From NCBI RefSeq assembly GCF_010727945.1, contig NZ_AP022569.1:1240001-1304000 (forward strand): DNA of 64,000 nucleotides, read 5' to 3'. Below, in pieces: positions 19,966 to 30,071 of this stretch. The position numbers and the translations under genes are program-made. The stretch is from Mycobacterium cookii (GTDB lineage: Bacteria > Actinomycetota > Actinomycetes > Mycobacteriales > Mycobacteriaceae). Below the pieces are notes generated by a model. It saw only the letters and a list, made by a program, of their open reading frames with translations, searched no databases and was not told the DNA's origin. Within the stretch, counting starts at the first letter, position 1. Each line of letters opens with the position of its first letter.

Positions 19966-20442
19966 ATGACGCTGAAAGACGATCACGTGGACCCCGGTCA
20001 CAAACAATCCGGGCCGGAACACACGCCGCGCCTGAGGTTGAAGCCCAAGGCACCTCAGAGCGGATATGTCGATGGGGCATGGTGGCCGCATTCCGACGAC
20101 CTCGCCGCGGAACTGCCAGATCTGTTGGCTGTTCTGTCAGTTCGACTCGGGCCGATCAGCCGGGTGGTCTATCGGTTCGACGAATGGTCTGCGACACCGA
20201 GAAAGCTGTCGATCGGCGAAAGGGTGGTACGACTCGACGGCTATAGCATCCAACCGGCGCACACCGTCGAAGTGCTCGGGCTGAACCGACATAGCTTGGT
20301 ACTGCTGGTCGTTTCGCCGCATGCCGATCCAGAACAGGCACACGCTGTCATGATGACCGCAGCGGGACCGAGCAACGCCTTGACGGTCGACAGCCTGCTG
20401 ACAACCAGCGCGGAGGAGTCGGACAGGCGCATCAGTCGATAG
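19966..20442 (+). CDS. DUF5994-like hypothetical protein
   Basis: This is a small soluble protein of 158 residues of unknown function. It has the pattern RLRLKPKAPQSGYVDGAWWPHSDDLAAELPDLL, followed by VVYRFDEW and LLVVSPHADPEQAHAVM, which I associate with the actinobacterial DUF5994 family. The ATG at 19966 follows GGGAG seven bases away. DUF5994 proteins are often repeated in mycobacterial genomes near stress and regulator genes; here it is followed by the acyl-AMP ligase and GAF-ANTAR genes. Confidence 0.72.
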   Translation: MTLKDDHVDPGHKQSGPEHTPRLRLKPKAPQSGYVDGAWWPHSDDLAAELPDLLAVLSVRLGPISRVVYRFDEWSATPRKLSIGERVVRLDGYSIQPAHTVEVLGLNRHSLVLLVVSPHADPEQAHAVMMTAAGPSNALTVDSLLTTSAEESDRRISR

Positions 20443-20889
20443 CGGCGAATTTCGTTGATCCGCAGCAGAAGCCGTCTCAGGTAGCTGTCGAATGCGCCGC
20501 AGTGTTCGCAACATGCCGCGACAGTGGCGCCGACATGCGGTGACCTCGTGCGTCAACAACGTGTTCCGAATAGGCCTACTGAGGTATGGTTTGACTCGGT
20601 TGACTCCGCAGCCTCCCGGAGACGTCCGGTGGCGATCTGTTAGAGGTCCCCACCGAAGCGTCTTTGCACACTCGATTACATCGACGGTCAATGGGTTGAG
20701 TTTTCCGGACTGCCCCCAGACAGAGTCAGGCGCTCAAAGTTTGATCGCTGCACCTATGGGCTGCATGAATGCGGCTTGGCGCACCCGCATTCTCGCTGAA
20801 AGCTTTACCGTTCGAAGCCGACACCTTGGCTGCGCTCACGCACGCGCACACCCGATTCCACGCCCCCACGCGCAGCCGAAGGATTGGTC
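20443..20889. other. Non-coding stretch before the Pks16-like gene
   Basis: These 447 bases lie between the DUF5994-like gene and the acyl-AMP ligase. I see no convincing gene, tRNA or strong hairpin. The stretch is less GC-rich in the middle (about 20540-20790) and includes two close TTGACT-like hexamers near 20600 that could be -35 elements, without a clear -10 partner. Confidence 0.4.
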
Positions 20890-22524
20890 TTGAGCACATT
20901 CACCGAAACGATGTATGAGACTGCCCGGTCCAGCCCTAAGGGTTTGGTCACCGGGGAGCCCGACTGCCCGGTGCGACATACCTGGGGCGAGGTGCACGAC
21001 CGCGCCCGTCGTATCGCGGGTGGGTTGGCCGCGGCCGGCGTCGGCCACCACGACGCTGTTGCGTTATTGGCCGGTGCCCCAGCCGAAATCGCGCCGACCG
21101 GACAGGGTGTGTGGATGCGTGGCGCCAGCCTCACCATGCTGCACCAGCCCACCCCTCGCACAGACCTCGCACGCTGGGCCGAGGAAACCACCGCCGTCAT
21201 CAAGATGATCGGCGCGACGACGGTCGTCATCTCCGATCCGTTCATGGCCGCGGCTCCGCTGCTGTCCGAACTCGGCGTGGGCGTGCTGGTGATCGACGAG
21301 TTGCTCGGCAGCAGTCCGATATGTCCGGTCCAGACCAGCGACGACGACATCGCGCTGCTGCAATTGACCTCCGGGTCGACCGGGGCGCCCAAAGCCGTTC
21401 AGATCACCCATCGCAACGTGGTGGCCAACGCTGAGGCGATGTTCCTCGGCGCGAGCGTCGATATCGAGTCCGACGTGATCGTGAGCTGGCTACCACTGTT
21501 CCATGACATGGGCATGACCGGCTACCTGACCGTCCCGATGTTTTACGGCGTCGAGCTGGTCAAGGTCACTCCGATGGACTTCTTGCGCGACACCCTGCTG
21601 TGGGCCAAGCTCATCGACAAGTACCGGGCCACCATGACCGCGGCACCGAATTTCGCCTACAACCTGTTCGCCAAGCGCCTTCGCAAGCTGGCCCGGCCCG
21701 GTCAGTTCGACCTGTCCACGTTGCGGTGGGCGCTGTCAGGCGCCGAACAAGTCGAACCCGCCGATGTCGAAGACTTCTGCGAAGCGGGCAAGCCGTTCGG
21801 GCTGCGTCCCGAAGCGATCCTGCCCGCTTACGGCATGGCCGAGACGACCGTGGCCGCTTCGTTCACCGAATGCGGCGCAGGCATGGTGGTCGACGAGGTG
21901 GACGCCGACATGCTCGCCGTGCTGCACCGGGCTGTCCCGGCGACCAAGGGCAAGACCCGGCGGCTGGCCACGCTCGGCCGACTGCTGGACGGGCTTGAGG
22001 CGCGCATCGTCGACGAAGACGACAACGTCCTGCCCGCCCGGTGCGTCGGCGTCATCGAGATGCGTGGCGAATCGGTGACACTCGGCTACACGACGATGGC
22101 GGGTTTCGTTGCGGCACAAGATGATCACGGCTGGTACGACACGGGTGATCTGGGCTACCTCACCGAATCCGGTCGCATCGTCGTCTGCGGCCGCGTCAAG
22201 GACGTGATCATCATGGCCGGCCGCAACATCTACCCAACCGACATCGAACGCGCCGCGGCCCGAGTGTCCGGCGTCCGCGCCGGCTGCGCCGTGGCCGTGC
22301 GCCTGAACGCCGGACACCGCCGGGAGACGTTCGCCGTCGCCGTGGAGTCCAACAACTGGGAAGACCCTGCGGAGGTTCGTCGCATGCAGCACGGCGTTGC
22401 CCACGAGGTGGTCGCCGAAGTCGACGTGCGGCCCCGCAACGTCGTGGTGCTCAAGCCGGGCATGATTCCCAAGACCCCGTCGGGCAAGCTGCGGCGCGCC
22501 CACAGCCTGGCGCTCGTCAACTGA
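20890..22524 (+). CDS. Acyl-AMP ligase (Pks16/FadD-like)
   Basis: An adenylate-forming enzyme that activates a fatty acid to acyl-AMP; closely resembles the M. tuberculosis protein annotated Pks16 (Rv1013), which despite its name is a stand-alone ligase. ATP-binding motif [45 protein letters not shown] and the C-terminal KTPSGKLRR with the catalytic Lys are all present. The TTG at 20890 is chosen because GAAGGA lies six bases upstream and it gives STFTETMY, aligned with the homologue; a second TTG lies at 20884. Length is 544 residues. No acyl carrier or polyketide synthase is adjacent. Confidence 0.87.
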   Translation: MSTFTETMYETARSSPKGLVTGEPDCPVRHTWGEVHDRARRIAGGLAAAGVGHHDAVALLAGAPAEIAPTGQGVWMRGASLTMLHQPTPRTDLARWAEETTAVIKMIGATTVVISDPFMAAAPLLSELGVGVLVIDELLGSSPICPVQTSDDDIALLQLTSGSTGAPKAVQITHRNVVANAEAMFLGASVDIESDVIVSWLPLFHDMGMTGYLTVPMFYGVELVKVTPMDFLRDTLLWAKLIDKYRATMTAAPNFAYNLFAKRLRKLARPGQFDLSTLRWALSGAEQVEPADVEDFCEAGKPFGLRPEAILPAYGMAETTVAASFTECGAGMVVDEVDADMLAVLHRAVPATKGKTRRLATLGRLLDGLEARIVDEDDNVLPARCVGVIEMRGESVTLGYTTMAGFVAAQDDHGWYDTGDLGYLTESGRIVVCGRVKDVIIMAGRNIYPTDIERAAARVSGVRAGCAVAVRLNAGHRRETFAVAVESNNWEDPAEVRRMQHGVAHEVVAEVDVRPRNVVVLKPGMIPKTPSGKLRRAHSLALVN

Positions 22525-22582
22525 TTTTTCCGGCGCCGACAGCGAGTAGATTGGTCGTTTATCGAGGTTGCAGGAGGAATTT

Positions 22583-23386
22583 TTGGCCGACTTCGACCCC
22601 CAGCCCGGACGCGCCGCGTCGGAGGTTGCCGAACTCTCCGCCACCCAGCGGGAGGCGGATGAGGCCGAGCTCTATGCGGGACTTCGCAAAGTGGCCGGGA
22701 TCGTGGCGGGCGCCCAAGGCGTGATCGACCTGCTCGGAGATGTGGCCGAGTTCGCCGTCCAGGCGATCCCCGGCGCCGACGGTGTGGGCGTCTCACTCGT
22801 CGACCCGTGGCATGACAAACCGACCGTCCAGACGTGGGCGGCGACTGCGATCCTCGTCCACGAGATCGACACGGCTCAATACGACGAGCTGAACGAGGGT
22901 CCATGCATCACCTGCATGGAGTCGCGGCGGCCGACCGTCAGCGGATCGCTGGGCAGCGACAGCCGTTGGCCGCACTTCGGCGGCCGCGCGGCGCGGATGC
23001 GTGTGCACTCCGCTCTGGCGCTGCCTTTGATCGTGGGCGACCAGGTGATCGGTTCGATCAACGCCTACGCCAAAAACCGCGATGCGTTCGGCGACCACGC
23101 CGTGCAATTGGGGTCGCAATTCGCCCGGCCCGCTGCGATTTCCGTATACAACGCGCAGCTGTTGGCCAGCGCCCAGGAACGGACCATCCGATTGCAGCGG
23201 GCGTTGGACAGCAGAGCGGTGATCGATCAAGCGATCGGCATCATCCGCAGCCGCTCGGGGGGCACCGCGGACGAGGCCTTCGAACGGCTGGCCCAGATCA
23301 GCCAAGGTGAGAACGTCAAGCTGCATGCCGTCGCGCAGCGCCTGGTCGAGGAGGCCGTGCGGCGGGCCGTGGCACGGCATCGCTGA
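22583..23386 (+). CDS. GAF-ANTAR RNA-binding regulator (first of three)
   Basis: ANTAR proteins bind paired hairpins in nascent RNA and prevent termination; GAF domains sense small molecules or redox state. The GAF domain covers about residues 20-185 and includes LNEGPCITCMESRRP. The C-terminal ANTAR region (about 200-260) reads RALDSRAVIDQAIGII, EAFERLAQISQ and KLHAVAQRLVEE, with the conserved Ala/Gly helix pattern. The TTG at 22583 is set by a strong AGGAGG at 22572-22577. It lies 58 bases after the acyl-AMP ligase in the same direction and may be co-transcribed with it. Confidence 0.85.
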   Translation: MADFDPQPGRAASEVAELSATQREADEAELYAGLRKVAGIVAGAQGVIDLLGDVAEFAVQAIPGADGVGVSLVDPWHDKPTVQTWAATAILVHEIDTAQYDELNEGPCITCMESRRPTVSGSLGSDSRWPHFGGRAARMRVHSALALPLIVGDQVIGSINAYAKNRDAFGDHAVQLGSQFARPAAISVYNAQLLASAQERTIRLQRALDSRAVIDQAIGIIRSRSGGTADEAFERLAQISQGENVKLHAVAQRLVEEAVRRAVARHR

Positions 23387-23391
23387 CACGG

Positions 23392-24150
23392 CTATTGCGG
23401 TGGCGCCGTGAGCAATTCGGCGAATTCTGCCACCAGCATCGCCCGGGAATCCCGATCGGTCATCAACTGGTGAGCGAGGTCGGTCAGATGCTGGCCACGA
23501 TCCCGCGCATAGGACCGCAACAGGCCGAACGCCTCCTCCACGGACACATCCAGCACTGCGCGCAGGAAGCCCTTGGCCTGTTCGACGATGACGCGACTGG
23601 TGAGCGCGGAGCGCAGCTGCGGCATGACGGTGGCGGGGGTGGGCGGCAGTTCCTGCAGAATCGCGACGCACGCGATGTGTGCCAGGGTCTGGCCGACGAG
23701 CAGATCGGCTTCGTTGAGCTCACCGGGCCGGATTCCGAACAAGCCGAGCGCACCCAACACGGTGCCGGCGGCCCGCAGCGGGACGGCGTGCACCGAGGAG
23801 AAGCCGCCCTCGACCGCGGCGGCCACGAACCGCGGCCACCGGTCTGCCATCGCGTGGGCGTCGGCGACCGTCACAGGTTCGCCGGTGGTGTAGCAGTCCA
23901 CGCACGGGCCTTCGTCGGCTTGCAGCTGGAAGAGCTCGAGGTCACGGGCTTCTTCCGACGTGGCGGCCAGCAGCTGCAACTGTTGCAGTGGATTGGCGAG
24001 CAGAAGTCCGGCGGCCTCGATGTCGAGCAGATCAGCACAGCGCTCGGTCAGCCCGGTCAGCAGTTCGACGACGTCGAAGTCGTCCAACAGGCTGTCGACG
24101 AGCGAGACGACGGCATCCAGCACGCGGGTTTCACGGTTACTCTCAGGCAC
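23392..24150 (-). CDS. GAF-ANTAR RNA-binding regulator (second of three)
   Basis: The 252-residue protein has a GAF domain with DEGPCVDCYTTGEPV and VHAVPLRAAGTVLGALGLFG, then an ANTAR domain: ALTSRVIVEQAKGFL, EEAFGLLRSYARD, LTDLAHQLM. It is convergent with the first copy (five bases between stops) and downstream of the third, in the same direction with a 39-base gap, so the second and third are probably one operon. The preserved GPC motif suggests the same sensing fold in all three. The ligand and target RNAs cannot be read from the sequence. Confidence 0.85.
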   Translation of the reverse strand: MPESNRETRVLDAVVSLVDSLLDDFDVVELLTGLTERCADLLDIEAAGLLLANPLQQLQLLAATSEEARDLELFQLQADEGPCVDCYTTGEPVTVADAHAMADRWPRFVAAAVEGGFSSVHAVPLRAAGTVLGALGLFGIRPGELNEADLLVGQTLAHIACVAILQELPPTPATVMPQLRSALTSRVIVEQAKGFLRAVLDVSVEEAFGLLRSYARDRGQHLTDLAHQLMTDRDSRAMLVAEFAELLTAPPQ

Positions 24151-24189
24151 CTTGGCATCCTTTCCGGACTCGAGTCAGCCGAACGCGTA

Positions 24190-24969
24190 TCAATTGGCCT
24201 CGAGCTTGAGTCGGCGCTCGAGGATGTCATGCGCGACGTCGGTCGCGCTGCGGTTGGTGGCGTACGCGTGAGCCCGCAGCCGCACCAGGGCCTCGGCCGG
24301 CTCCATCTCCAACTGGGCGACGAGCATGCCGATGGCCTGGCTGACCTCAGCGCGACTCAGCGTGTTGAGTTCGGCCCAGGCATTGCTCGTGGGATCGGTG
24401 ACAGCGGCCTGCAGATCGGCATCCAGCAGGTCTAACAGCGGGATGGCGGCGAGCTCCGCTGCCGCGACCGCGCCGGTCAAGTCCCCGCCCGACAATGGGC
24501 CCGGCTGCGCCGCGAAAAAGTCGACGGCGCCGACGAATTCGCCGGCCACCACGACGGGCACCGCGTAGACACCTCTGACGTGGTGGGCCAACATGGCCGG
24601 CCCGTACGCGGGCCACCGGGCTTCATCAGAACCGGCGAGGTCGGCAGCCAGGATCGGCATCCGCCGGGTGACGGAGTCCAGGCACGGTCCCTCCCCGAGA
24701 GTGAACTGCAGTTCGTCGTAGGCTCGCGCGGGCGCACCGCTGGATCCCAGGGTTCCGCTGCTCGCCCCGTCGAACACGAGCGAAATCGCCGCGGCGTCGA
24801 TCTCGAAGAGCATCACGCAGGCCTCGCACAGGCGGTCGGCCGCCTCTACCCCGCGCCGGCCGTCGACGGCCTCGAGGAGTTGCTCGTGAATCGCCACATC
24901 TAGCCGAACGGGGCCTGTAAGGCTTCGGCTGACGATCGCGGCGGCGGCGTCATCCCCCCAGCGTCGCAC
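24190..24969 (-). CDS. GAF-ANTAR RNA-binding regulator (third of three)
   Basis: The 259-residue product has a GAF domain with LGEGPCLDSVTRRMPI and VYAVPVVVAGEFVGAVDFF, then an ANTAR domain: LSRAEVSQAIGMLVAQL, AEALVRLRAHAYA, TDVAHDILERRL. The GTG at 24969 is the longest start; internal starts cannot be excluded. It is probably the promoter-proximal gene of a pair with the preceding copy. It stands upstream of ilvE on the same strand, 35 bases beyond the ilvE stop. Confidence 0.83.
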   Translation of the reverse strand: MRRWGDDAAAAIVSRSLTGPVRLDVAIHEQLLEAVDGRRGVEAADRLCEACVMLFEIDAAAISLVFDGASSGTLGSSGAPARAYDELQFTLGEGPCLDSVTRRMPILAADLAGSDEARWPAYGPAMLAHHVRGVYAVPVVVAGEFVGAVDFFAAQPGPLSGGDLTGAVAAAELAAIPLLDLLDADLQAAVTDPTSNAWAELNTLSRAEVSQAIGMLVAQLEMEPAEALVRLRAHAYATNRSATDVAHDILERRLKLEAN

Positions 24970-25004
24970 TAGTCGGGCTGTTTTACGAGCCCGAACCGTG
25001 GCGT

Positions 25005-26111
25005 TCAGCCGAGCTGTGACATCCAGCCGTGGGTGTCGGCGAACGTTCCGCGCTGGATTCCGGTGAGCGTATCGCGGAGTGCCATCGTCACCTCGCCGGG
25101 TTCGCCGCCGCCGACCGTGAATTCGCTGTCGCCGTATTTGACGTGCGAGACCGGCGTGATCACCGCGGCGGTGCCGCAGGCGAACACCTCGGTGATCTCA
25201 CCGGCGGCGGCCTTCTTCTGCCACTCGTCAATATCGATCTTGCGTTCCTCGACAGCGAATCCGGCGTCAGTTGCCAACTGCAGCAACGCGTCTCGGGTGA
25301 TTCCCGGCAGCAATGACCCGGACAGCTCCGGGGTCACCAGGCGGGCCGAACCACCGCTGCCGAAGACGAAGAACAGGTTCATGCCGCCCATCTCTTCGAT
25401 GTAGCGGCGTTCCACGGCGTCCAGCCAGACCACTTGTTCGCAGCCGTGTTCGGCGGCTTCGGCCTGCGCCACCAACGATGCGGCGTAATTGCCACCGAAC
25501 TTCGCCGCACCGGTACCACCGGGGCTGGCACGCACGTAATCCGTTGAGACCCAGACGGTTACCGGTTTGATGCCGTGCCTGAAATAGGCGCCCGACGGCG
25601 ACGCGATCACCATGTAGCGGTATTGCTTCGAGGGGCGGACCCCCAGCCCCGGTTCGGTGGCGAAGATGAACGGGCGCAGATACAGCGACTCCTCGCCACC
25701 GGCCGGCGGCACCCAGGTCTTGTCGACCGCGATCAGTTGACGCAGCGACTCCAGGAACAGCTCGGCAGGTAGCTCCGGAATCGCGATCCGCTGCGCCGAC
25801 GCCCGCATGCGAGCGGCGTTGGCCTCCGCGCGAAACGAGACAATCGACCCGTCGGCCCAGCGATACGCCTTGAGCCCTTCGAAGATCTCTTGCGCGTAGT
25901 GCAGCACGATCGCCGAGGGATCCAATTCGATCAGCCCGTATCCGGTGACGCGTGCATCGTGCCAGCCCCGGCCTTCGGTGTAGTCGATCGACACCATGTG
26001 GTCGGTGTGATACCTGCCGAAGCCGGGGTCGGCGAGGATCGCGTGCCGTGCGTCGTCACTGGTCGGGTTCGCGGTGATCGACACCGTGAAGTCGAGGACG
26101 TCGCTTTTCAT
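25005..26111 (-). CDS. ilvE: Branched-chain amino acid aminotransferase
   Basis: This PLP enzyme makes valine, leucine and isoleucine from their 2-oxo acids with glutamate. It is class [12 protein letters not shown] near the N terminus, [17 protein letters not shown], and the PLP-binding Lys in [12 protein letters not shown] (about residue 204), followed by [12 protein letters not shown] and [12 protein letters not shown]. Length of 368 residues fits Rv2210c. An AGGAGG precedes the ATG. It lies downstream of gcvT on the same strand with a 108-base gap that may contain its own promoter. Confidence 0.95.
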   Translation of the reverse strand: MKSDVLDFTVSITANPTSDDARHAILADPGFGRYHTDHMVSIDYTEGRGWHDARVTGYGLIELDPSAIVLHYAQEIFEGLKAYRWADGSIVSFRAEANAARMRASAQRIAIPELPAELFLESLRQLIAVDKTWVPPAGGEESLYLRPFIFATEPGLGVRPSKQYRYMVIASPSGAYFRHGIKPVTVWVSTDYVRASPGGTGAAKFGGNYAASLVAQAEAAEHGCEQVVWLDAVERRYIEEMGGMNLFFVFGSGGSARLVTPELSGSLLPGITRDALLQLATDAGFAVEERKIDIDEWQKKAAAGEITEVFACGTAAVITPVSHVKYGDSEFTVGGGEPGEVTMALRDTLTGIQRGTFADTHGWMSQLG

Positions 26112-26201
26112 ATGCGCCGCTCCTCCTCATCGCTTCGTCCCCCTCGCCGCTGCGCGGCTGGAGGCACCCCGACTGCATCGTCACCGGCGCAGGGCATCAC
26201 A

Positions 26202-26213
26202 GAATTGTATAAC
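26202..26213 (-). promoter_or_regulatory. Possible -10 element for ilvE
   Basis: The minus strand reads GTTATACAATTC in the otherwise GC-rich gap between gcvT and ilvE, a good TANNNT-type -10. No convincing -35 is visible upstream, inside the 3' end of gcvT. It would allow ilvE to be expressed apart from gcvT. Confidence 0.35.
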
Positions 26214-26219
26214 TCGGCG

Positions 26220-27317
26220 CTACCGGGTTTTTGGATCGACGAACGGCGGGCGCACCACTTCGCATTCGACGCCACGCCCACGTACGTCGACAGTGACATG
26301 CCGACCATCCTCGATAACCGCGTCGACGTCGATGAGCGCGAGGGCGATACCGACTTTCAGGGTCGGCGAGAACGTACCCGACGTGGTGACCCCGACCTTG
26401 CGGTCCCCGTCGAGCACGCTGAGGTCCGACCGGAGCACACCGCGACCCACCGCGCGCAGACCCCGCAGCAGCCGTTGTGGACCGGCCTCCTTTTCGGCCA
26501 GCAGCGCGTCGCGGCCGAAGAAGGCGTCCTTCTTCCAGCCGATCGCCCAGCCGCACCGCGCCTGCAGCGGTGAAATGTCGGCGGACAGTTCGTGACCGTG
26601 CAGCGGATACCCCATCTCAGTGCGCAGGGTGTCGCGCGCCCCGAGACCGGCCGGCTGTCCGTCGGCCCGGGTCACCGTGTCCAGCAGCGCGTCGAACACC
26701 ACACCGGCCTCGTCCCACGGCGGCAGCAGCTCGTAGCCGTGCTCGCCGGTGTACCCGCTGCGGCAGACCCGCACCGGAACGCCTTCGAAGGTGGCGTCGG
26801 CATAGCCCATGTAGTCCATTTCGGTGGGCAGCCCCAAACCGGTGAGGACATCGGTGGACCGTGGGCCCTGCACCGCCAGCACCGCATACGACCGGTGCTG
26901 GTCGGTGATGCTCACCTCCGCCGGCGCGGCCTGCTGCAGAGCCGCGACCACCGCCGCGGTGTTGGCGGCGTTGGGCACCAGGAAGACCTCGTCCGGTCCG
27001 ACATAGTAGGCGATCAGATCGTCGATCACACCGCCAGAGTCGTTGCAGCACAACGTGTATTGAGCTTTGCCCGGCTGGATGCGGTCGAGGTCGTTGGTCA
27101 GCGTCGAGTTGACGAACGCCGCCGCGCCCGGCCCCTTGACCAGCGCCTTACCCAGGTGGCTGACGTCGAACAGGCCGACGGTGTTGCGAGTCGCGGTGTG
27201 CTCGGCGACGGTGCCGGCATACGACACCGGCATGAGCCAGCCGCCGAACTCGGCGAACGTCGCTCCCAGCTCGCGGTGCCGGTCCGCCAGGGGTCCTTGC
27301 AACAGGTGATCGCTCAC
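26220..27317 (-). CDS. gcvT: Glycine cleavage system T protein (aminomethyltransferase)
   Basis: GcvT moves the methylene group from the aminomethyl-lipoyl arm of GcvH to tetrahydrofolate. The 365-residue protein shows the family pattern: [52 protein letters not shown] and [15 protein letters not shown], then a C-terminal barrel with [13 protein letters not shown]. It corresponds to Rv2211c. It is divergent from the adenylate cyclase gene. Confidence 0.95.
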   Translation of the reverse strand: MSDHLLQGPLADRHRELGATFAEFGGWLMPVSYAGTVAEHTATRNTVGLFDVSHLGKALVKGPGAAAFVNSTLTNDLDRIQPGKAQYTLCCNDSGGVIDDLIAYYVGPDEVFLVPNAANTAAVVAALQQAAPAEVSITDQHRSYAVLAVQGPRSTDVLTGLGLPTEMDYMGYADATFEGVPVRVCRSGYTGEHGYELLPPWDEAGVVFDALLDTVTRADGQPAGLGARDTLRTEMGYPLHGHELSADISPLQARCGWAIGWKKDAFFGRDALLAEKEAGPQRLLRGLRAVGRGVLRSDLSVLDGDRKVGVTTSGTFSPTLKVGIALALIDVDAVIEDGRHVTVDVRGRGVECEVVRPPFVDPKTR

Positions 27318-27361
27318 GACATTTCACCCTAATGCGCGCGACGGCTGGCAGACTTGGCCAG

Positions 27362-28489
27362 GTGGTCGATTCGCTGGACTTCGACGCCATGGAGGCAGCT
27401 GGTATCGCCGATCCACGCACCCGGTCCGGCCTCCTCGAATATCTGGCCGGCCTGGGATTCAGCGCGGACGAGATGGCCGAGGCCGAGCGCCGCGGACGGC
27501 TATTCGGCCTCGCGGGCGACGTCCTGCTGTGGTCCGGTCCGCAGACCTACTCCCTGCGCAGCGCCGCGGCTGCGATCGGCCTCCCCGTCGAGACCATCGA
27601 GTACGCCTGGGCGATGCTCGGGCTGACCGTCGCCGACGTGGACACGCCCACGTTGAGTCAGGTCGACGTCGACGCCCTCGCGACCTGGGCGGCGATGCGC
27701 GCGAACATGGGTGCCGACGCCGCGGACGGTTACCTGCGGGTGCTCGGCGCGTCCGTCGCCCGGCTGGCCGAAGCCGTCTCGTCGATGATCCGTACAAGTA
27801 CGCCGATGCTGTGGCTCGGCCACACCGGCGACGAACTCACCACCGCGCAGGCCTATCGCGACGTCGCCGAGTTCGTTCCGCGCGTCGGTCAGATGATCGA
27901 TGCAATCCACCGCCACCATCTGGTCTCGACTCGCACCTTCATCGAGGGCGCGGTGCGGGGCCCGTCGGAAGGACTGCTGTGCGGCGTCGGGTTTGCGGAC
28001 CTGTCCGGCTTCACCGCGCTCACCCAAATGCTGACGCCCGCGGAACTGTCGGCGATGCTCACCGAGTTCGGCGCGACCACCAGCGACGTCGTGCACGCCC
28101 ACGACGGGCGGGTGGTGAAGTTCATCGGCGACGAGGTGATGTGGGTGAACTCGGATCCGGCACAGCTGGCGCAGGCGGCGCTGGACCTCGTCCACCACCC
28201 GCGTGCCCGCGAAGCCGGCCTGCAGGTCCGCGCCGGCCTCGGTTACGGCGAGATCCTGGCCATCAGCGGAGACTATTTCGGCAACGCGGTGAATCTCGCC
28301 GCCCGGCTGGTCGCCGCCGCGGTGCCCGGACAGGTCCTCGCGGCCGCGGAGGTTTACCAGCGACTGCCGGACTGGCCCGGAGTCGTTCAGGAACCGTTGC
28401 AGCTCAAAGGTTTCGACGCGCCGGTGACCGCCTACGAACTCGGTCGTTCAGCCTCGGCCCAAGCGGACTCGAGGGATCCAACGCCATAG
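27362..28489 (+). CDS. Class III adenylate cyclase (Rv2212-like)
   Basis: This enzyme makes cAMP from ATP. The C-terminal cyclase homology domain has the first metal Asp in [11 protein letters not shown], the purine-contacting Lys and second metal Asp in [11 protein letters not shown], and the transition-state Asn and Arg in NAVNLAARL. All key positions seem intact. The N-terminal half (about 190 residues) is the regulatory domain of the Rv2212 type, reported for M. tuberculosis to respond to fatty acids and pH. The GTG at 27362 gives VDSLDF as in Rv2212; an ATG at 27332 would add ten residues. It is soluble, with no membrane helix. Confidence 0.9.
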   Translation: MVDSLDFDAMEAAGIADPRTRSGLLEYLAGLGFSADEMAEAERRGRLFGLAGDVLLWSGPQTYSLRSAAAAIGLPVETIEYAWAMLGLTVADVDTPTLSQVDVDALATWAAMRANMGADAADGYLRVLGASVARLAEAVSSMIRTSTPMLWLGHTGDELTTAQAYRDVAEFVPRVGQMIDAIHRHHLVSTRTFIEGAVRGPSEGLLCGVGFADLSGFTALTQMLTPAELSAMLTEFGATTSDVVHAHDGRVVKFIGDEVMWVNSDPAQLAQAALDLVHHPRAREAGLQVRAGLGYGEILAISGDYFGNAVNLAARLVAAAVPGQVLAAAEVYQRLPDWPGVVQEPLQLKGFDAPVTAYELGRSASAQADSRDPTP

Positions 28490-28517
28490 TCGCAGTGGAT
28501 CGTTAGTGTTGATCCCC

Positions 28518-30071
28518 GTGAGCACACAACCGGGATACCTGGCCCCCACCGTCTCCGTCGCCTCCTCGCTGCCGCGGCGCGGCAGCGGCTCGGCGGTGCT
28601 GATCGTTCCGGTGGTGTCGACGGGCCCGGAGGACAAGAAGGCGGAACCGCGCGCGTCCGTCGCCGCTGAGTCCCTGCTTACCAAAGATGCCATCGGCGAG
28701 ATCGAAGACGGCTTGCGCGCACTCAACGCGACAGGTTCTGCGGAGCAAGTACACCGACTGGTGGTGAAGTCCCTGCCGGTCGCCAGCGTTCTCACGGTCG
28801 GTTTGGGCAAGCCGCGCGCCGAGTGGCCGGCCGACGTGATCCGGCGGGCGGCCGGTTCGGCAGCGCGCGCGCTGGGTGGCGCCGAGGCCGTCATCACCAC
28901 GCTGACCGAGCTACCCGGCGACGGCGTCGTGGAGGCGGCGGTCGAGGGTCTGATCCTGGGCGGCTACCGATTCACCGCGTTCCGCACCGACAAGACAGCA
29001 CCCAAAGACGCCGGTCTGCAAGCGATCACCGTTTTGTCCACCGCCAAGACGGCCAAGGCGCAGGCCGCTCACGCCACCGCGGTCGCGACGGCCGTCGGCA
29101 CTGCCCGAGATTTCGTCAACACTCCGCCCAGCCACCTGTTCCCTGCCGAATTCGCCAGGCGCGCAAAGGCTTTGGGTGAGTCGGTAGGACTCGACGTCGA
29201 GGTGCTCGACGATAAGGCACTGGACAAGCAGGGCTACGGCGGCGTGATCGGCGTCGGCAAGGGTTCGTCGCGGCTGCCGCGGCTGGTGCGGTTGACCCAT
29301 CGCGGCTCGCGGCTGGCCAAAAAGCCGAAACTGGCAAAGCGAGTCGCTTTGGTCGGCAAGGGCATCACCTTCGACACCGGCGGCATATCGATCAAGCCGG
29401 CCGCGTCGATGCACTACATGACGTCCGACATGGGCGGTGCCGCTGCGGTCATCGCGACCGTCGCGCTGGCCGCCCAGCTCGAGCTGCCGATCGATGTGAC
29501 CGCGACCGTCCCGATGGCCGAGAACATGCCGTCGTCGACCGCCCAGCGACCGGGCGACGTGCTCACCCAATACGGCGGGACGACGGTGGAGGTGCTCAAC
29601 ACCGACGCCGAGGGGCGGCTGATCCTGGCCGACGCCATCGTGCGGGCGTGCGAGGACCACCCCGACTACCTCATCGAGACCTCGACGCTGACCGGCGCGC
29701 AGACCGTGGCGCTCGGAGCGCGTACGCCTGGCGTGATGGGCAGCGACGAGTTCCGCGACCGGGTCGCGGCGATCTCGCAGCGGGTGGGCGAAAACGGTTG
29801 GGCCATGCCGTTACCCGAAGAGTTGAAGGACGATTTGAAGTCGACCGTCGCCGATCTGGCCAACGTCAGCGGGCAACGCTTCGCCGGAATGCTGGTGGCC
29901 GGCGTGTTTCTGCGCGAGTTCGTCGCCGACGGCGTCGACTGGGCGCATATCGACGTCGCGGCACCGGCGTACAACACCGGCGGTCCGTGGGGCTACACCC
30001 CGAAGGGCGGCACCGGCGTACCGGTTCGCACCATGTTCGCGGTGCTGGAGGACATTGCCGCCAACGGCTAG
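28518..30071 (+). CDS. pepB: Leucyl aminopeptidase (M17)
   Basis: A cytosolic two-metal aminopeptidase of the M17 family. The metal and catalytic motifs are present: [11 protein letters not shown] (Lys, Asp), [11 protein letters not shown], and the signature [13 protein letters not shown]. Length is 517 residues, matching Rv2213. The GTG at 28518 gives [14 protein letters not shown], aligned with TTEPGYLSPSVAVA; a GTG at 28506 lies four codons upstream. Its TAG shares bases with the TAG of the convergent membrane protein gene. Confidence 0.94.
   Translation: MSTQPGYLAPTVSVASSLPRRGSGSAVLIVPVVSTGPEDKKAEPRASVAAESLLTKDAIGEIEDGLRALNATGSAEQVHRLVVKSLPVASVLTVGLGKPRAEWPADVIRRAAGSAARALGGAEAVITTLTELPGDGVVEAAVEGLILGGYRFTAFRTDKTAPKDAGLQAITVLSTAKTAKAQAAHATAVATAVGTARDFVNTPPSHLFPAEFARRAKALGESVGLDVEVLDDKALDKQGYGGVIGVGKGSSRLPRLVRLTHRGSRLAKKPKLAKRVALVGKGITFDTGGISIKPAASMHYMTSDMGGAAAVIATVALAAQLELPIDVTATVPMAENMPSSTAQRPGDVLTQYGGTTVEVLNTDAEGRLILADAIVRACEDHPDYLIETSTLTGAQTVALGARTPGVMGSDEFRDRVAAISQRVGENGWAMPLPEELKDDLKSTVADLANVSGQRFAGMLVAGVFLREFVADGVDWAHIDVAAPAYNTGGPWGYTPKGGTGVPVRTMFAVLEDIAANG

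Noticed and set aside
20492..20893. 133-codon frame in the gap before the Pks16-like gene
   Set aside because: No ribosome binding site, no recognisable domain, and its base usage does not show third-position GC bias.
23395..24435. Open frame of 346 codons opposite two GAF-ANTAR genes
   Set aside because: It covers two genes with clear domains on the other strand, and its own product shows no recognisable motif.
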